From contig JAAYYM010000024.1 in assembly GCA_012515365.1 (NCBI GenBank), positions 1 through 5,283 of the forward strand: 5,283 nt of DNA, written 5' to 3'. The position numbers and the translations under genes were made by a program. The notes beneath the pieces are model-generated. The model was not told the DNA's origin. It searched no databases and saw only the letters and a program-made list of their open reading frames with translations. The DNA comes from Clostridia bacterium (GTDB lineage: Bacteria > Bacillota_A > Clostridia > Lachnospirales > Lachnospiraceae). Shown one piece after another: positions 1-5,283 of this stretch (positions are counted from its first letter, which is position 1; the number at the start of each line of letters is the position of its first letter).

Positions 1-507
1 AAATTAAAACGACATGATGACACCCTTGATTATTACGATTATGTAATAACTATAAATCCAAAAAAAATAGAAGCATGGTTTAACCGAGGATTAATCCTTC
101 ATAAATCAAAAAACTACGAGAATGCACTACAATCATATAATAAAGTAATCGAACTGGATAAATACCATATTAAAGCATACTTCAATAAAGGCTTGATCCA
201 TCGTCAGCTCGAACAATATTTTGAAGCACTTGAATCATTTACGAAAGCCACCGGTGTTGATCCCACATTTGCATCTGCGTGGTATCATATGGGACTTATT
301 TACACCGATCTTGTCAGGCATAAAGATGCTTTACAGTGTTATGATAAAACCTTAAAAATAAATCCAAAACATGTGGGAGCTCTTCTGAATAAAGGGGTAA
401 TATTAGAAGATGCCGGATTAAAAAGAGAGGCGTTTTTATGTTTCCAGAAGGCAGCAAACTTGGATACAAAAATTGCTGCTTCAATTAAAGGAAGATTTGT
501 TCATTAA
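1..507 (+). CDS. Tetratricopeptide-repeat (TPR) protein, C-terminal part
   Basis: The frame is open from the first base, so the gene starts upstream of the window; the 168 visible residues end at TAA (505-507). After the tail of an earlier repeat (ending ITINPKK) there are four complete 34-residue TPR units at about residues 23-56, 57-90, 91-124 and 125-158. Each follows the TPR pattern: aromatic or small residue at the start (AWFNRGLIL, AYFNKGLIH, AWYHMGLIY, ALLNKGVIL), an Ala about 12 residues further on (YENAL, YFEAL, HKDAL, KREAF), and a closing Asn/Asp-Pro or Leu-Asp. TPR arrays form a superhelical scaffold for protein binding; the partner cannot be read from the sequence. No signal peptide or membrane segment is visible in this part, so a cytoplasmic location is likely but not established. 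The Met at codon 65 (a TTG at 193) is internal to the repeat array and is not a start. It converges on the homocysteine hydrolase gene with a 4-nt gap. Confidence 0.93.
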   Translation, partial: KLKRHDDTLDYYDYVITINPKKIEAWFNRGLILHKSKNYENALQSYNKVIELDKYHIKAYFNKGLIHRQLEQYFEALESFTKATGVDPTFASAWYHMGLIYTDLVRHKDALQCYDKTLKINPKHVGALLNKGVILEDAGLKREAFLCFQKAANLDTKIAASIKGRFVH

Positions 508-511
508 AAAA
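506..511 (-). terminator. Oligo-T terminator of the homocysteine hydrolase gene
   Basis: Read on the minus strand, the TAA stop of the hydrolase gene is followed at once by TTTTTT. Runs of T on the non-template strand are sufficient to terminate archaeal RNA polymerase. No hairpin is seen. The run overlaps the last bases of the stop codon of the convergent TPR gene, so the signal sits inside a coding end. Confidence 0.4.
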
Positions 512-1738
512 TTAAGTTCCGTGATCCCAGCTGCTCATATATTCCTGCTGGTCATGTGATAGTGAATCTATTGACAGATTCAATGAAGAAAGTTTATAGG
601 ACGCAACTGTGCGGTCAATCTCATCAGGTACCTGATGTACATCTGGTTTGAGGTCTGAGTAATGTAATGCAAGATACTCAGTGCTGAGAGCTTGTAATGC
701 GAAAGAGAGATCCATCACTTCAATAGGATGTCCCATCCCTTTTGGAACTGCCAGATTGACAAGTCTGCCCTCTGCAAGAAGATGAATCACTTTTCCGCCG
801 AAATGGTATGAATGAATACCTTCCCGTTCCTCAATTCTGTCAGCATGTGAAGATAGCCAGATCCCATCAATCTCAATATTGAAATGTCCGGCATTTGAGA
901 GAATAACACCAGATTTCATTACAGACATGTGATCTCCGGTTATAACATCCCGGTTCCCTGTCGTTGTAATAAATATATCACCAATTGAAGCTGCTTGACT
1001 CATTGACATGACATGGAATCCTTCCATATGTGCTTCAAGAGCCCTTCGTGGATCAATCTCTGTAACAATAACTTTTGCTCCTAAAGCTGATGCTTTTCGT
1101 GCAAGTCCTCTTCCACAAAAACCAAACCCAGCAACAACAATCCATTTACCAGCAATCAATGAATTTGTAGTTGCCATAATGGCAGTAAGAGCACTTTCTC
1201 CGGTTCCATGAACATTATCAAAGTAGTGTTTCATTGGAGTATCATTCACAGCGATGACCGGAAATTTTAGTTTTCCCTCGGAGGCCATTGCACGAAGCCT
1301 GTGAATACCTGTAGTGGTTTCTTCACAACCCCCGATTACCTGTTGCAAAACATCAGTACGGACTGTATGAAGACGGTGAATTAAATCCATTCCATCATCT
1401 ATAGTGATGACTGGTTTTGCATCGAGAACGGTGTCAATCGCTTTATAGTATTCATCAACAGAGCAACCGCGCTTTGCATAGCAAAAAACATTCGGAACTC
1501 TACTTAAAGCAGCGGATACATCATCCTGTGTTGAAAGCGGATTACATCCTGTGATATGAACTATTGCACCCCCATCTGCAAGGGTTTTTACTAAATTTGC
1601 TGTTTTTGCCTCCACATGCAGGGCCATACCAATGACTTTTCCAGCAAACGGTTTTTCTTTCTTAAATCGTTCAGATATTGCATTCAGGACAGGCATGTAT
1701 TGTCTTGCCCATTCGATTTTTAATTCCCCAGATTCCAT
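512..1738 (-). CDS. ahcY: S-adenosyl-/S-inosyl-L-homocysteine hydrolase
   Basis: This NAD-dependent cytosolic enzyme splits S-adenosyl-homocysteine (in methanogens shown to be S-inosyl-homocysteine for the Methanocaldococcus enzyme) into homocysteine and the nucleoside, removing the inhibitory product of SAM-dependent methylation. The start used gives 408 residues. Visible by alignment from memory with the human enzyme: substrate-side LHVEAKTA (His41, Thr46), DDG (Asp115), EETTTG (Glu140, Thr141), Lys170, FDN (Asp174, Asn175), and NAGHF (His285). The Rossmann NAD site is GFGFCGRG (204-211) with an acidic residue after the next strand (Glu227). LLAEGRLVNLAVP and HPIEVMDLSFALQ are family signatures. 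The C-terminal Lys/Tyr tail of eukaryotic enzymes, which reaches into the neighbouring subunit, is absent, as expected in archaeal forms. The ATG at 1738 is preferred over the ATG at 1780 because it has a GAGGT ribosome site 4 nt upstream and the extra 14 residues match nothing typical of the family. It is transcribed divergently from hisF. Confidence 0.95.
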   Translation of the reverse strand: MESGELKIEWARQYMPVLNAISERFKKEKPFAGKVIGMALHVEAKTANLVKTLADGGAIVHITGCNPLSTQDDVSAALSRVPNVFCYAKRGCSVDEYYKAIDTVLDAKPVITIDDGMDLIHRLHTVRTDVLQQVIGGCEETTTGIHRLRAMASEGKLKFPVIAVNDTPMKHYFDNVHGTGESALTAIMATTNSLIAGKWIVVAGFGFCGRGLARKASALGAKVIVTEIDPRRALEAHMEGFHVMSMSQAASIGDIFITTTGNRDVITGDHMSVMKSGVILSNAGHFNIEIDGIWLSSHADRIEEREGIHSYHFGGKVIHLLAEGRLVNLAVPKGMGHPIEVMDLSFALQALSTEYLALHYSDLKPDVHQVPDEIDRTVASYKLSSLNLSIDSLSHDQQEYMSSWDHGT

Positions 1739-1742
1739 ATTT

Positions 1743-1747
1743 ACCTC
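1743..1747 (-). promoter_or_regulatory. Ribosome binding site deciding the hydrolase start
   Basis: On the minus strand GAGGT lies 4 nt before the ATG at 1738. The in-frame ATG at 1780 is preceded only by an AT-rich stretch ending in AACACTT, with no Shine-Dalgarno match. This is the reason for choosing the shorter protein. Confidence 0.7.
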
Positions 1748-1760
1748 TAAAGATCTGATA

Positions 1761-1776
1761 CTATTATAAAAATTTT
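1761..1776. promoter_or_regulatory. Putative TATA element in the ahcY/hisF divergent intergenic region
   Basis: The 115-bp gap 1739-1853 holds an AT-rich core, TTATAAAAATTTT, around 1764-1776. On the plus strand it would place the hisF transcript start near 1790-1797, giving a leader of about 60 nt that contains a weak GAAAGGA ribosome site (1838-1844). On the minus strand the same core is too close to the hydrolase ATG at 1738 to leave much leader; the minus-strand TTTATGATT further out (about 1795-1803) is the better candidate for that gene. These are assignments by eye of short degenerate motifs. Confidence 0.35.
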
Positions 1777-1853
1777 CCATAAGTGTTTATCGGGCAATCA
1801 TAAATCTTCTTTCCATAATCCTCTTCAGGTATTGTGAGAAAGGAATTACATAT

Positions 1854-2669
1854 ATGACTCTTACCCGGAGAATAATTCCTTGTCTGGATATAAAAGATGG
1901 ACGTGTAGTCAAAGGAACAAATTTTCTAGGACTTCGGGATGCTGGTGATCCGGTAGAACTTGCCTGTAGGTATAATAAACAAGGCGCTGATGAGGTTGTT
2001 TTTCTGGATATCACTGCATCTAAGGAGAACAGAGGAATGATTCTTGAAGTAATTCAACGAGCAGCTGATGAACTCTTTCTTCCACTCACCGTTGGAGGAG
2101 GGATCCGCACACTTGACGATGTTCAAAAAACACTTCGAGCAGGTGCAGATAAAGTCTCGATGAATACCAGTGCAGTTCAAAATCCCTCTCTAATTTCAGA
2201 AGCATCAACTTCCTTCGGGACACAATGTATTGTTGTAGCAATTGATGTGAAACGAAGAACTCAGATGGAATCAGATAAAACGCCCGTTCTTCTTCCAGAT
2301 GGCACATCTTGCTGGTATGAAGTTGTGACACATGGAGGTTCAAAACCGACCGGAATAGATGCCATCGCTTGGGCAAAAGAAGCAGAAAATCGTGGAGCCG
2401 GAGAAATTTTGCTTACTTCAATGGAAACGGACGGAACGAAAGAAGGATTTGATATCCCTATCACCGCGACAATATCTAATGCAGTGGGTATTCCGGTTAT
2501 CGCTTCCGGAGGTGTTGGAACGATGGAACATTTTTATGATGGTTTTGTTAATGGAAAAGCGGATGCTGCTCTTGCTGCCAGCGTATTTCACTATGGAGAG
2601 ATGACAGTTGCAGAAGTAAAAGAGTACCTCACAAAAAGAGGAATCGCAATTCGTCCTCCAGGACAATAA
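1854..2669 (+). CDS. hisF: Imidazole glycerol phosphate synthase, cyclase subunit HisF
   Basis: HisF is the (beta/alpha)8-barrel subunit that uses ammonia delivered by HisH to turn PRFAR into imidazole glycerol phosphate and AICAR, joining histidine and purine synthesis in the cytosol. The protein is full length (271 residues). The N-terminal strand [16 protein letters not shown] carries catalytic Asp12, and VVAIDVKR carries the second catalytic Asp131. Phosphate-binding loops are seen at LTVGGGIR (79-85) and IASGGVG (217-223), with [20 protein letters not shown] (181-200) and [12 protein letters not shown] (238-249) as further signatures. The stretch between Asp131 and about residue 155 is a few residues longer than in the Thermotoga enzyme. 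The start is fixed by the family's N-terminus; a weak GAAAGGA lies 9 nt upstream. No other his gene is adjacent, which is usual for methanogens, where his genes are scattered. HisH must be encoded elsewhere. Confidence 0.97.
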   Translation: MTLTRRIIPCLDIKDGRVVKGTNFLGLRDAGDPVELACRYNKQGADEVVFLDITASKENRGMILEVIQRAADELFLPLTVGGGIRTLDDVQKTLRAGADKVSMNTSAVQNPSLISEASTSFGTQCIVVAIDVKRRTQMESDKTPVLLPDGTSCWYEVVTHGGSKPTGIDAIAWAKEAENRGAGEILLTSMETDGTKEGFDIPITATISNAVGIPVIASGGVGTMEHFYDGFVNGKADAALAASVFHYGEMTVAEVKEYLTKRGIAIRPPGQ

Positions 2670-2673
2670 TTCC

Positions 2674-3414
2674 TTATTTTATTTTTCCAACTGACGCAAG
2701 ATAGATACAAAATTCACTATCTCCATCAATACCCAGGATACAATTTATGTCATCATCATTGTACGATCCAATCGCACATACTCCAAGTGACAGGGCAGCA
2801 CACGCTACATATAAATTTTGACAAATATGACCCGCCTCTATAAACAGATATCTCCACCCACGAGGTCCGAATTTCCAGATCATCCTCTCCGGAACTGCAG
2901 TCCATATAAATGATATAGCTGATGATGAAATCAGGTTCGGGTTTTTGCACACATGGCATAAAGACTGATGATCTCCAGAATGGCATTCTTCATGAACGAG
3001 AGCATGGTCAAGAGGAAGATATCGGTATATGCCTGGCTCAAGTCCACTGACTCTGTTTACAATAATGCGTGTTTCAAATGGGTGCAATGCGCCAGCTGAA
3101 GGCACAGTTCTGAAATGAGAACCATTTTTTTTCTCTCTGACACCCTGAGTATAGTGAAGGAGAAGTGATAACTCCCATTTATGCATCTCTTCATCAGAAT
3201 AGGTACGTATTGTCTGGCGATCATCAAGAGCATCCCATAAAATTACAGGATCAACAGCTATTTTATTAATTTCCGGTAAGGGAATGAGAGTCTGGTTTGG
3301 TTCACAAACACCACATACGCGGGTTTTTGGTTCCTCTTCAACTTTTATATGTGAATCGCGGTACAGGGTTTCCTGTAAAAACTTGCGTCCAGTCCATCCG
3401 GAGTCAGATAGCAT
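2674..3414 (-). CDS. SagB/ThcOx-type nitroreductase-family oxidoreductase
   Basis: The 246-residue product has the layout of the SagB/ThcOx branch of FMN-dependent nitroreductases. An N-terminal GRKFLQETLYRD (10-21) resembles the GREF...T.Y opening of stand-alone prokaryotic members. DRQTIRTYSDEEM (65-77) is the phosphate-contacting Arg-rich start of the fold, RTVPSAGALHPFE (102-114) is the family hallmark, and GPRGWRYLFIEAGHICQN (183-200) is the second hallmark. SagB enzymes dehydrogenate azolines in RiPP synthesis, but many stand-alone archaeal copies have no known substrate, and no cyclodehydratase or precursor peptide is seen here. Odd points are CxxC pairs CGVC (34-37) and CHVC (153-156). 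The start is uncertain: the ATG at 3414 and a TTG three codons earlier (3423) both lack a well-spaced ribosome site. The gene lies about 53 nt downstream of rnpB on the same strand and converges with hisF across 4 nt. Confidence 0.85.
   Translation of the reverse strand: MLSDSGWTGRKFLQETLYRDSHIKVEEEPKTRVCGVCEPNQTLIPLPEINKIAVDPVILWDALDDRQTIRTYSDEEMHKWELSLLLHYTQGVREKKNGSHFRTVPSAGALHPFETRIIVNRVSGLEPGIYRYLPLDHALVHEECHSGDHQSLCHVCKNPNLISSSAISFIWTAVPERMIWKFGPRGWRYLFIEAGHICQNLYVACAALSLGVCAIGSYNDDDINCILGIDGDSEFCIYLASVGKIK
2677..2686 (+). terminator. Oligo-T terminator of hisF
   Basis: Eight bases after the hisF stop the plus strand reads TTTTATTTTT, an archaeal-type T-rich terminator without a hairpin. 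It lies within the last codons of the convergent SagB-type gene, so terminator and coding end share the same bases. Confidence 0.45.
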
Positions 3415-3467
3415 ATATAGCAATAAGGATTGACAGCTACCTGAATCTTACGATACAATAGATAGAT

Positions 3468-3766
3468 GAGTGGGAGGAGTAAGCCCCCTTCTGTTCATTG
3501 CGGCATTCAGCTTAGCACCGAACCCGGGCAGATTCCGAGTTATCTATATGCCCTGTTTCGATTTGCACCCGCAGGGATTCGCCGTTTCATCGGTTGTGAC
3601 CTTCGCAGTTCAGCAGACATGCATCATAACTCCAGACACTCCGTATCGTTTCTGGTCCATAGCCGTGATTCTCACCACCCCTGATAATCAGGGCTGCGTA
3701 CCCGGATGGTGGGGGGACTTTCCTCAGCTACGTAAATACGTTACCGTCGGCCGCACTCTCCCTCTC
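3468..3766 (-). ncRNA. rnpB: RNase P RNA (archaeal)
   Basis: This is the catalytic RNA of ribonuclease P, which matures tRNA 5' ends with archaeal protein subunits. On the minus strand the universal core is plain. The 5' half of P4, GAGGAAAGUCC (3725-3715), and its 3' half, ACAGAAGGGGGCUUAC (3494-3479), pair as AAGUCCCC with GGGGGCUU. Between them are CAGAAACGAUACGG (CR-II/III-like, about 3655-3640) and GAUGAAACGGCGAAUCCC. The outermost helix P1 is formed by GAGAGGGAG (from 3766) and CUCCUCCCACUC (ending at 3468), about nine pairs with one A-A mismatch, which sets the proposed ends. A perfect hairpin CCCUGAUUAUCAGGG lies at about 3679-3693. The length, about 299 nt, suits an archaeal type A RNA. 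Local GC is clearly higher than in the flanks, as expected for a structured RNA. Exact ends are inferred from P1 pairing. Plus-strand reading frames over this interval are by-products of the GC-rich RNA gene. Confidence 0.95.
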
Positions 3767-3794
3767 AGTATATCATAGATGTATTTAGTGAAAA

Positions 3795-3821
3795 GTGTAT
3801 AACCTAGATAAGTGGTATAAC
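3795..3821 (-). promoter_or_regulatory. Candidate rnpB promoter with duplicated TATA-like element
   Basis: Reading the minus strand toward rnpB, GTTATACCAC (3821-3812) is followed by GTTATACAC (3803-3795), a direct repeat of a TATA-like word with a period of about 18 bp. The nearer copy, centred about 3800, would start transcription near 3774, a few bases before the P1-defined 5' end at 3766. The further copy may be a second promoter or a regulator site. Confidence 0.4.
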
Positions 3822-3841
3822 TCAATCGCGATAAACCATTA

Positions 3842-3852
3842 TTTATTTATAG
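3842..3852 (+). promoter_or_regulatory. Putative TATA box of the parA-PAS unit
   Basis: TTTATTTATAG is a good archaeal TATA-like element. Transcription would begin about 25 bp downstream, near 3872. That leaves a short leader containing the GAAAGGGGA ribosome site (3876-3884) and only one sensible in-frame initiation point, at 3890. Confidence 0.5.
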
Positions 3853-3875
3853 AAATATCCTGATTAATGTAATTA

Positions 3876-3884
3876 GAAAGGGGA
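3876..3884 (+). promoter_or_regulatory. Ribosome binding site deciding the ParA start
   Basis: GAAAGGGGA lies 5 nt before the ATT at 3890. No ATG, GTG or TTG in the same frame lies between this site and the Walker A motif, so the site supports initiation at ATT. Confidence 0.5.
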
Positions 3885-3889
3885 ATCTT

Positions 3890-4747
3890 ATTACTACAAC
3901 AGCATTTATCCACCATAAGGGTGGAACTGGAAAAACAACCTCGTGCTTGCAAATTGGAGGAATATTAAAGAATATGGGAAGATCAGTATTAATCGTAGAT
4001 ACAGATCCCCAGGCTAACGCAACACTTGGTCTTGGTGTTTATCCAGAATCGGTTTATAAAAATATTTATCATTATTATTTACAACAATGTTCGGATAAAA
4101 AAAATTCAATTCCTCTTTCAGAATACATCATTAAAACCGTTTCCGGTATTGATTTGATTCCATCTCACCTGGATTTAGTTGGTGCAGAATCGATCCTTTA
4201 TCAAAATCCAGAACGATATCACATTCTTTCTCATGGAATTACCCCACTAAAAATGAAATATGATCATATTCTTATTGATACTCCCCCATTTCTTGGACAA
4301 TTTCTCATGAATGGAATGATTGCATCTGATAAATCAGTGATAGTCTTTTCTTCAGATATATTTGCTATCGCAGGGTATGACCACCTAAATCTTGTTATTT
4401 CGGATATTAAAGATGTATTAGGAATTAAAATCCACATAGGAATGGCTATATTAAACAGGTGGATGGAATCAAAAGAAAATTCTGATTCTTTCATTTCGAG
4501 ATTAGCTTCTTTTTTCAACATGAACATTGAAACAAAAATGAGTTCATTACAAGAAATACGTAACCAACTTGAAAGTCGCGTTCGGATTGATATTCCTGAA
4601 GTGGTATTGGTGGCAGAAGGCAAGGAAATATCTCGATCTATAAAACAGGGAATTCCTCTGATAACTCTGGCTCCCGATGATCCGGCGGTGCCAGGATTTA
4701 CACAAGCATCAAAAATTATTGATGGATGGATAACCGGAGGGCAATAA
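3890..4747 (+). CDS. ParA/MinD-family ATPase, apparent ATT start
   Basis: ParA-family ATPases dimerise on ATP, usually bind DNA or membrane, and move plasmids, chromosomes or protein clusters when a partner triggers hydrolysis. From ATT at 3890 the product is 285 residues, normal for a short ParA without an N-terminal helix-turn-helix. The deviant Walker A motif is KGGTGKTT (10-17) with signature Lys10 and Lys15. Walker A' is VLIVDTDPQANAT (33-45, Asp37 and Asp39), and Walker B is HILIDTPP (Asp130). IDLIPSHLDLVGAE (88-101) and SRSIKQGIPLITLAP (248-262) are standard ParA sequence. There is no ATG, GTG or TTG before Walker A in frame; the frame is open back to 3821. The first usual start, TTG at 3947, would cut off the nucleotide site. 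The stop is followed after two bases by the PAS protein gene, so the two form a unit. No ParB gene or parS-like repeat is in view, so chromosome partition is not the obvious role. Confidence 0.88.
   Translation: MTTTAFIHHKGGTGKTTSCLQIGGILKNMGRSVLIVDTDPQANATLGLGVYPESVYKNIYHYYLQQCSDKKNSIPLSEYIIKTVSGIDLIPSHLDLVGAESILYQNPERYHILSHGITPLKMKYDHILIDTPPFLGQFLMNGMIASDKSVIVFSSDIFAIAGYDHLNLVISDIKDVLGIKIHIGMAILNRWMESKENSDSFISRLASFFNMNIETKMSSLQEIRNQLESRVRIDIPEVVLVAEGKEISRSIKQGIPLITLAPDDPAVPGFTQASKIIDGWITGGQ
4736..4741 (+). promoter_or_regulatory. Ribosome binding site of the PAS protein gene, inside parA
   Basis: GGAGGG lies 8 nt before the ATG at 4750, within the last codons of the ATPase gene. A strong site here, with only 2 nt between stop and start, supports translational coupling and fixes the start of the second gene. 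Confidence 0.75.
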
Positions 4748-4749
4748 GA

Positions 4750-5283
4750 ATGCAACGGGAACACGAATATACTGGTAGAAAAGGACTTTTCACGATTAAC
4801 TCAGAGGAGGCAAAGCAAAAAGAAATCATAACTCATGATGAAAATCTCGAGGAGATAATTGCAAAAATCTCTTCATATAAAGACGGAGATTTCCCAACAG
4901 TACCAGAGAAGTTTATTGCCTTATTAGAACGCATCCAAAAAGATGCAGAATCAATTACAAATGCCAATCAAGAAATACACTCTATCCAAGGTGAATTACA
5001 GAAATTAACTGAAGAGCAAGCATCATTAAAAAAAGAACATGAATCTTATCTATCGGATTTAATTTCTGCTCATACGGAATTTGACAGATCACTAGAAATA
5101 TTTCAATATCATGAAATCCCGATGGTCATTGTTGGAAAAGACCAACAGGTAATGGATGCAAACGATAAATTCTGTTCAATTTTTGCTGTTGAAAGAAGTG
5201 AAATTATAAGACAATTCCCTCTTATTACCAGATATATACCGGAACAAAAACCATTTATCGCTCCAGACGAGAAAAAATACACA
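4750..5283 (+). CDS. Soluble coiled-coil/PAS-domain protein, N-terminal part (possible chemoreceptor or sensor)
   Basis: The frame runs from ATG at 4750 past the window edge, giving 178 residues. Residues 1-14 are a short basic peptide (Arg3, Arg10, Lys11, ending in GLF). Residues 20-60 are acidic and mostly helical, with KDGDFPTVPEKF (44-55) resembling the turn region found in HAMP-like linkers. Residues about 60-116 are a Lys/Glu/Gln-rich helix with heptad-like hydrophobic spacing, a probable coiled coil. From about 117 a PAS domain begins: IFQYHEIPMVIVGKDQQVMD, then ANDKFCSIFAVERSEIIRQ, the usual Asn-containing helix after the first strands. No membrane segment or signal peptide is present, so the protein is cytoplasmic as far as seen. 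Cytoplasmic PAS-type methyl-accepting chemotaxis proteins of this kind are known in methanogens, but a histidine kinase or other output is equally possible because the C-terminal half is missing. It is tightly coupled to the upstream ParA-type ATPase. Confidence 0.8.
   Translation, partial: MQREHEYTGRKGLFTINSEEAKQKEIITHDENLEEIIAKISSYKDGDFPTVPEKFIALLERIQKDAESITNANQEIHSIQGELQKLTEEQASLKKEHESYLSDLISAHTEFDRSLEIFQYHEIPMVIVGKDQQVMDANDKFCSIFAVERSEIIRQFPLITRYIPEQKPFIAPDEKKYT

Noticed and set aside
1008..1211. 67-codon plus-strand frame opposite the hydrolase gene
   Set aside because: It is a shadow of the conserved NAD-binding region on the other strand.
1739..1780. Longer hydrolase start at ATG 1780 (422 residues)
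   Set aside because: There is no ribosome site before it, the additional 14 residues are not typical of the family, and a GAGGT site precedes the ATG at 1738. The longer form is not excluded.
1787..2666. Several short minus-strand and alternative-frame ORFs over hisF
   Set aside because: They overlap a full-length, well-conserved HisF and show no domain or ribosome site of their own.
3125..3132. Run of eight A on the coding strand within the SagB-type gene, a possible slippage site
   Set aside because: The frame is intact across it (encoding EKKNG) and no frameshifted product of interest was seen.
3415..3423. TTG start three codons upstream for the SagB-type gene
   Set aside because: Neither start has a well-spaced ribosome site; ATG was preferred by default. 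The GGTAG upstream is 13 nt or more away.
3466..3778. Two overlapping plus-strand reading frames of 72 and 102 codons
   Set aside because: They lie exactly over the RNase P RNA on the other strand; their openness follows from the GC-rich structured RNA, and neither product resembles a known protein.
3947..4747. ParA start at TTG 3947 (266 residues)
   Set aside because: It would begin after the KGGTGKTT motif and yield a protein without a nucleotide-binding site; TTG at 3947 has no ribosome site suited to it.
4264..4764. 166-codon minus-strand frame opposite the ParA gene
   Set aside because: It is antisense to a clear ParA ATPase, and its product has no recognisable motif.
1..5283. CRISPR arrays, tRNA genes, insertion sequences or attachment sites
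   Set aside because: No regularly spaced repeats, tRNA cloverleaf, transposase motifs or terminal inverted repeats were found by eye.

Overview
The window looks like a methanogenic archaeon of the Methanomicrobiales. A Methanospirillum-like genome is my best guess, from gene content and style and not from any search. The clues are an archaeal-form S-adenosyl/S-inosyl-homocysteine hydrolase lacking the usual C-terminal tail, a stand-alone hisF, an RNase P RNA with all the universal core motifs, AT-rich TATA-like promoter elements, oligo-T terminators, and a TPR protein next to signal-transduction genes.

Layout. Positions 1-507 (+) hold the 3' end of a tetratricopeptide-repeat protein. It converges, with a 4-nt gap, on the homocysteine hydrolase gene (512-1738, -). 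A 115-bp divergent promoter region (1739-1853) separates that gene from hisF (1854-2669, +). hisF converges, again with a 4-nt gap, on a SagB/ThcOx-type nitroreductase-fold gene (2674-3414, -). Upstream of the latter on the same strand, with no obvious terminator between them, is the RNase P RNA gene rnpB (about 3468-3766, -). A 123-bp AT-rich intergenic region (3767-3889) carries promoters for rnpB leftward and for a two-gene unit rightward. That unit is a ParA/MinD-family ATPase (3890-4747, apparently starting at ATT) followed two bases later by a soluble coiled-coil plus PAS protein that runs off the window (4750-5283).

How the genes work together. The left and middle parts are housekeeping: recycling of the by-product of methylation, histidine/purine-linked metabolism (HisF), and tRNA 5' processing. 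The right end is the interesting part. An orphan ParA with no ParB or centromere repeats in view is tightly coupled to a soluble PAS/coiled-coil protein that begins with a short basic peptide. This resembles in outline the bacterial cases where a ParA-like ATPase positions cytoplasmic chemoreceptor arrays or other sensory clusters (PpfA/TlpT, ParC). An archaeal sensory-cluster positioning pair is a testable inference, not something the sequence proves.
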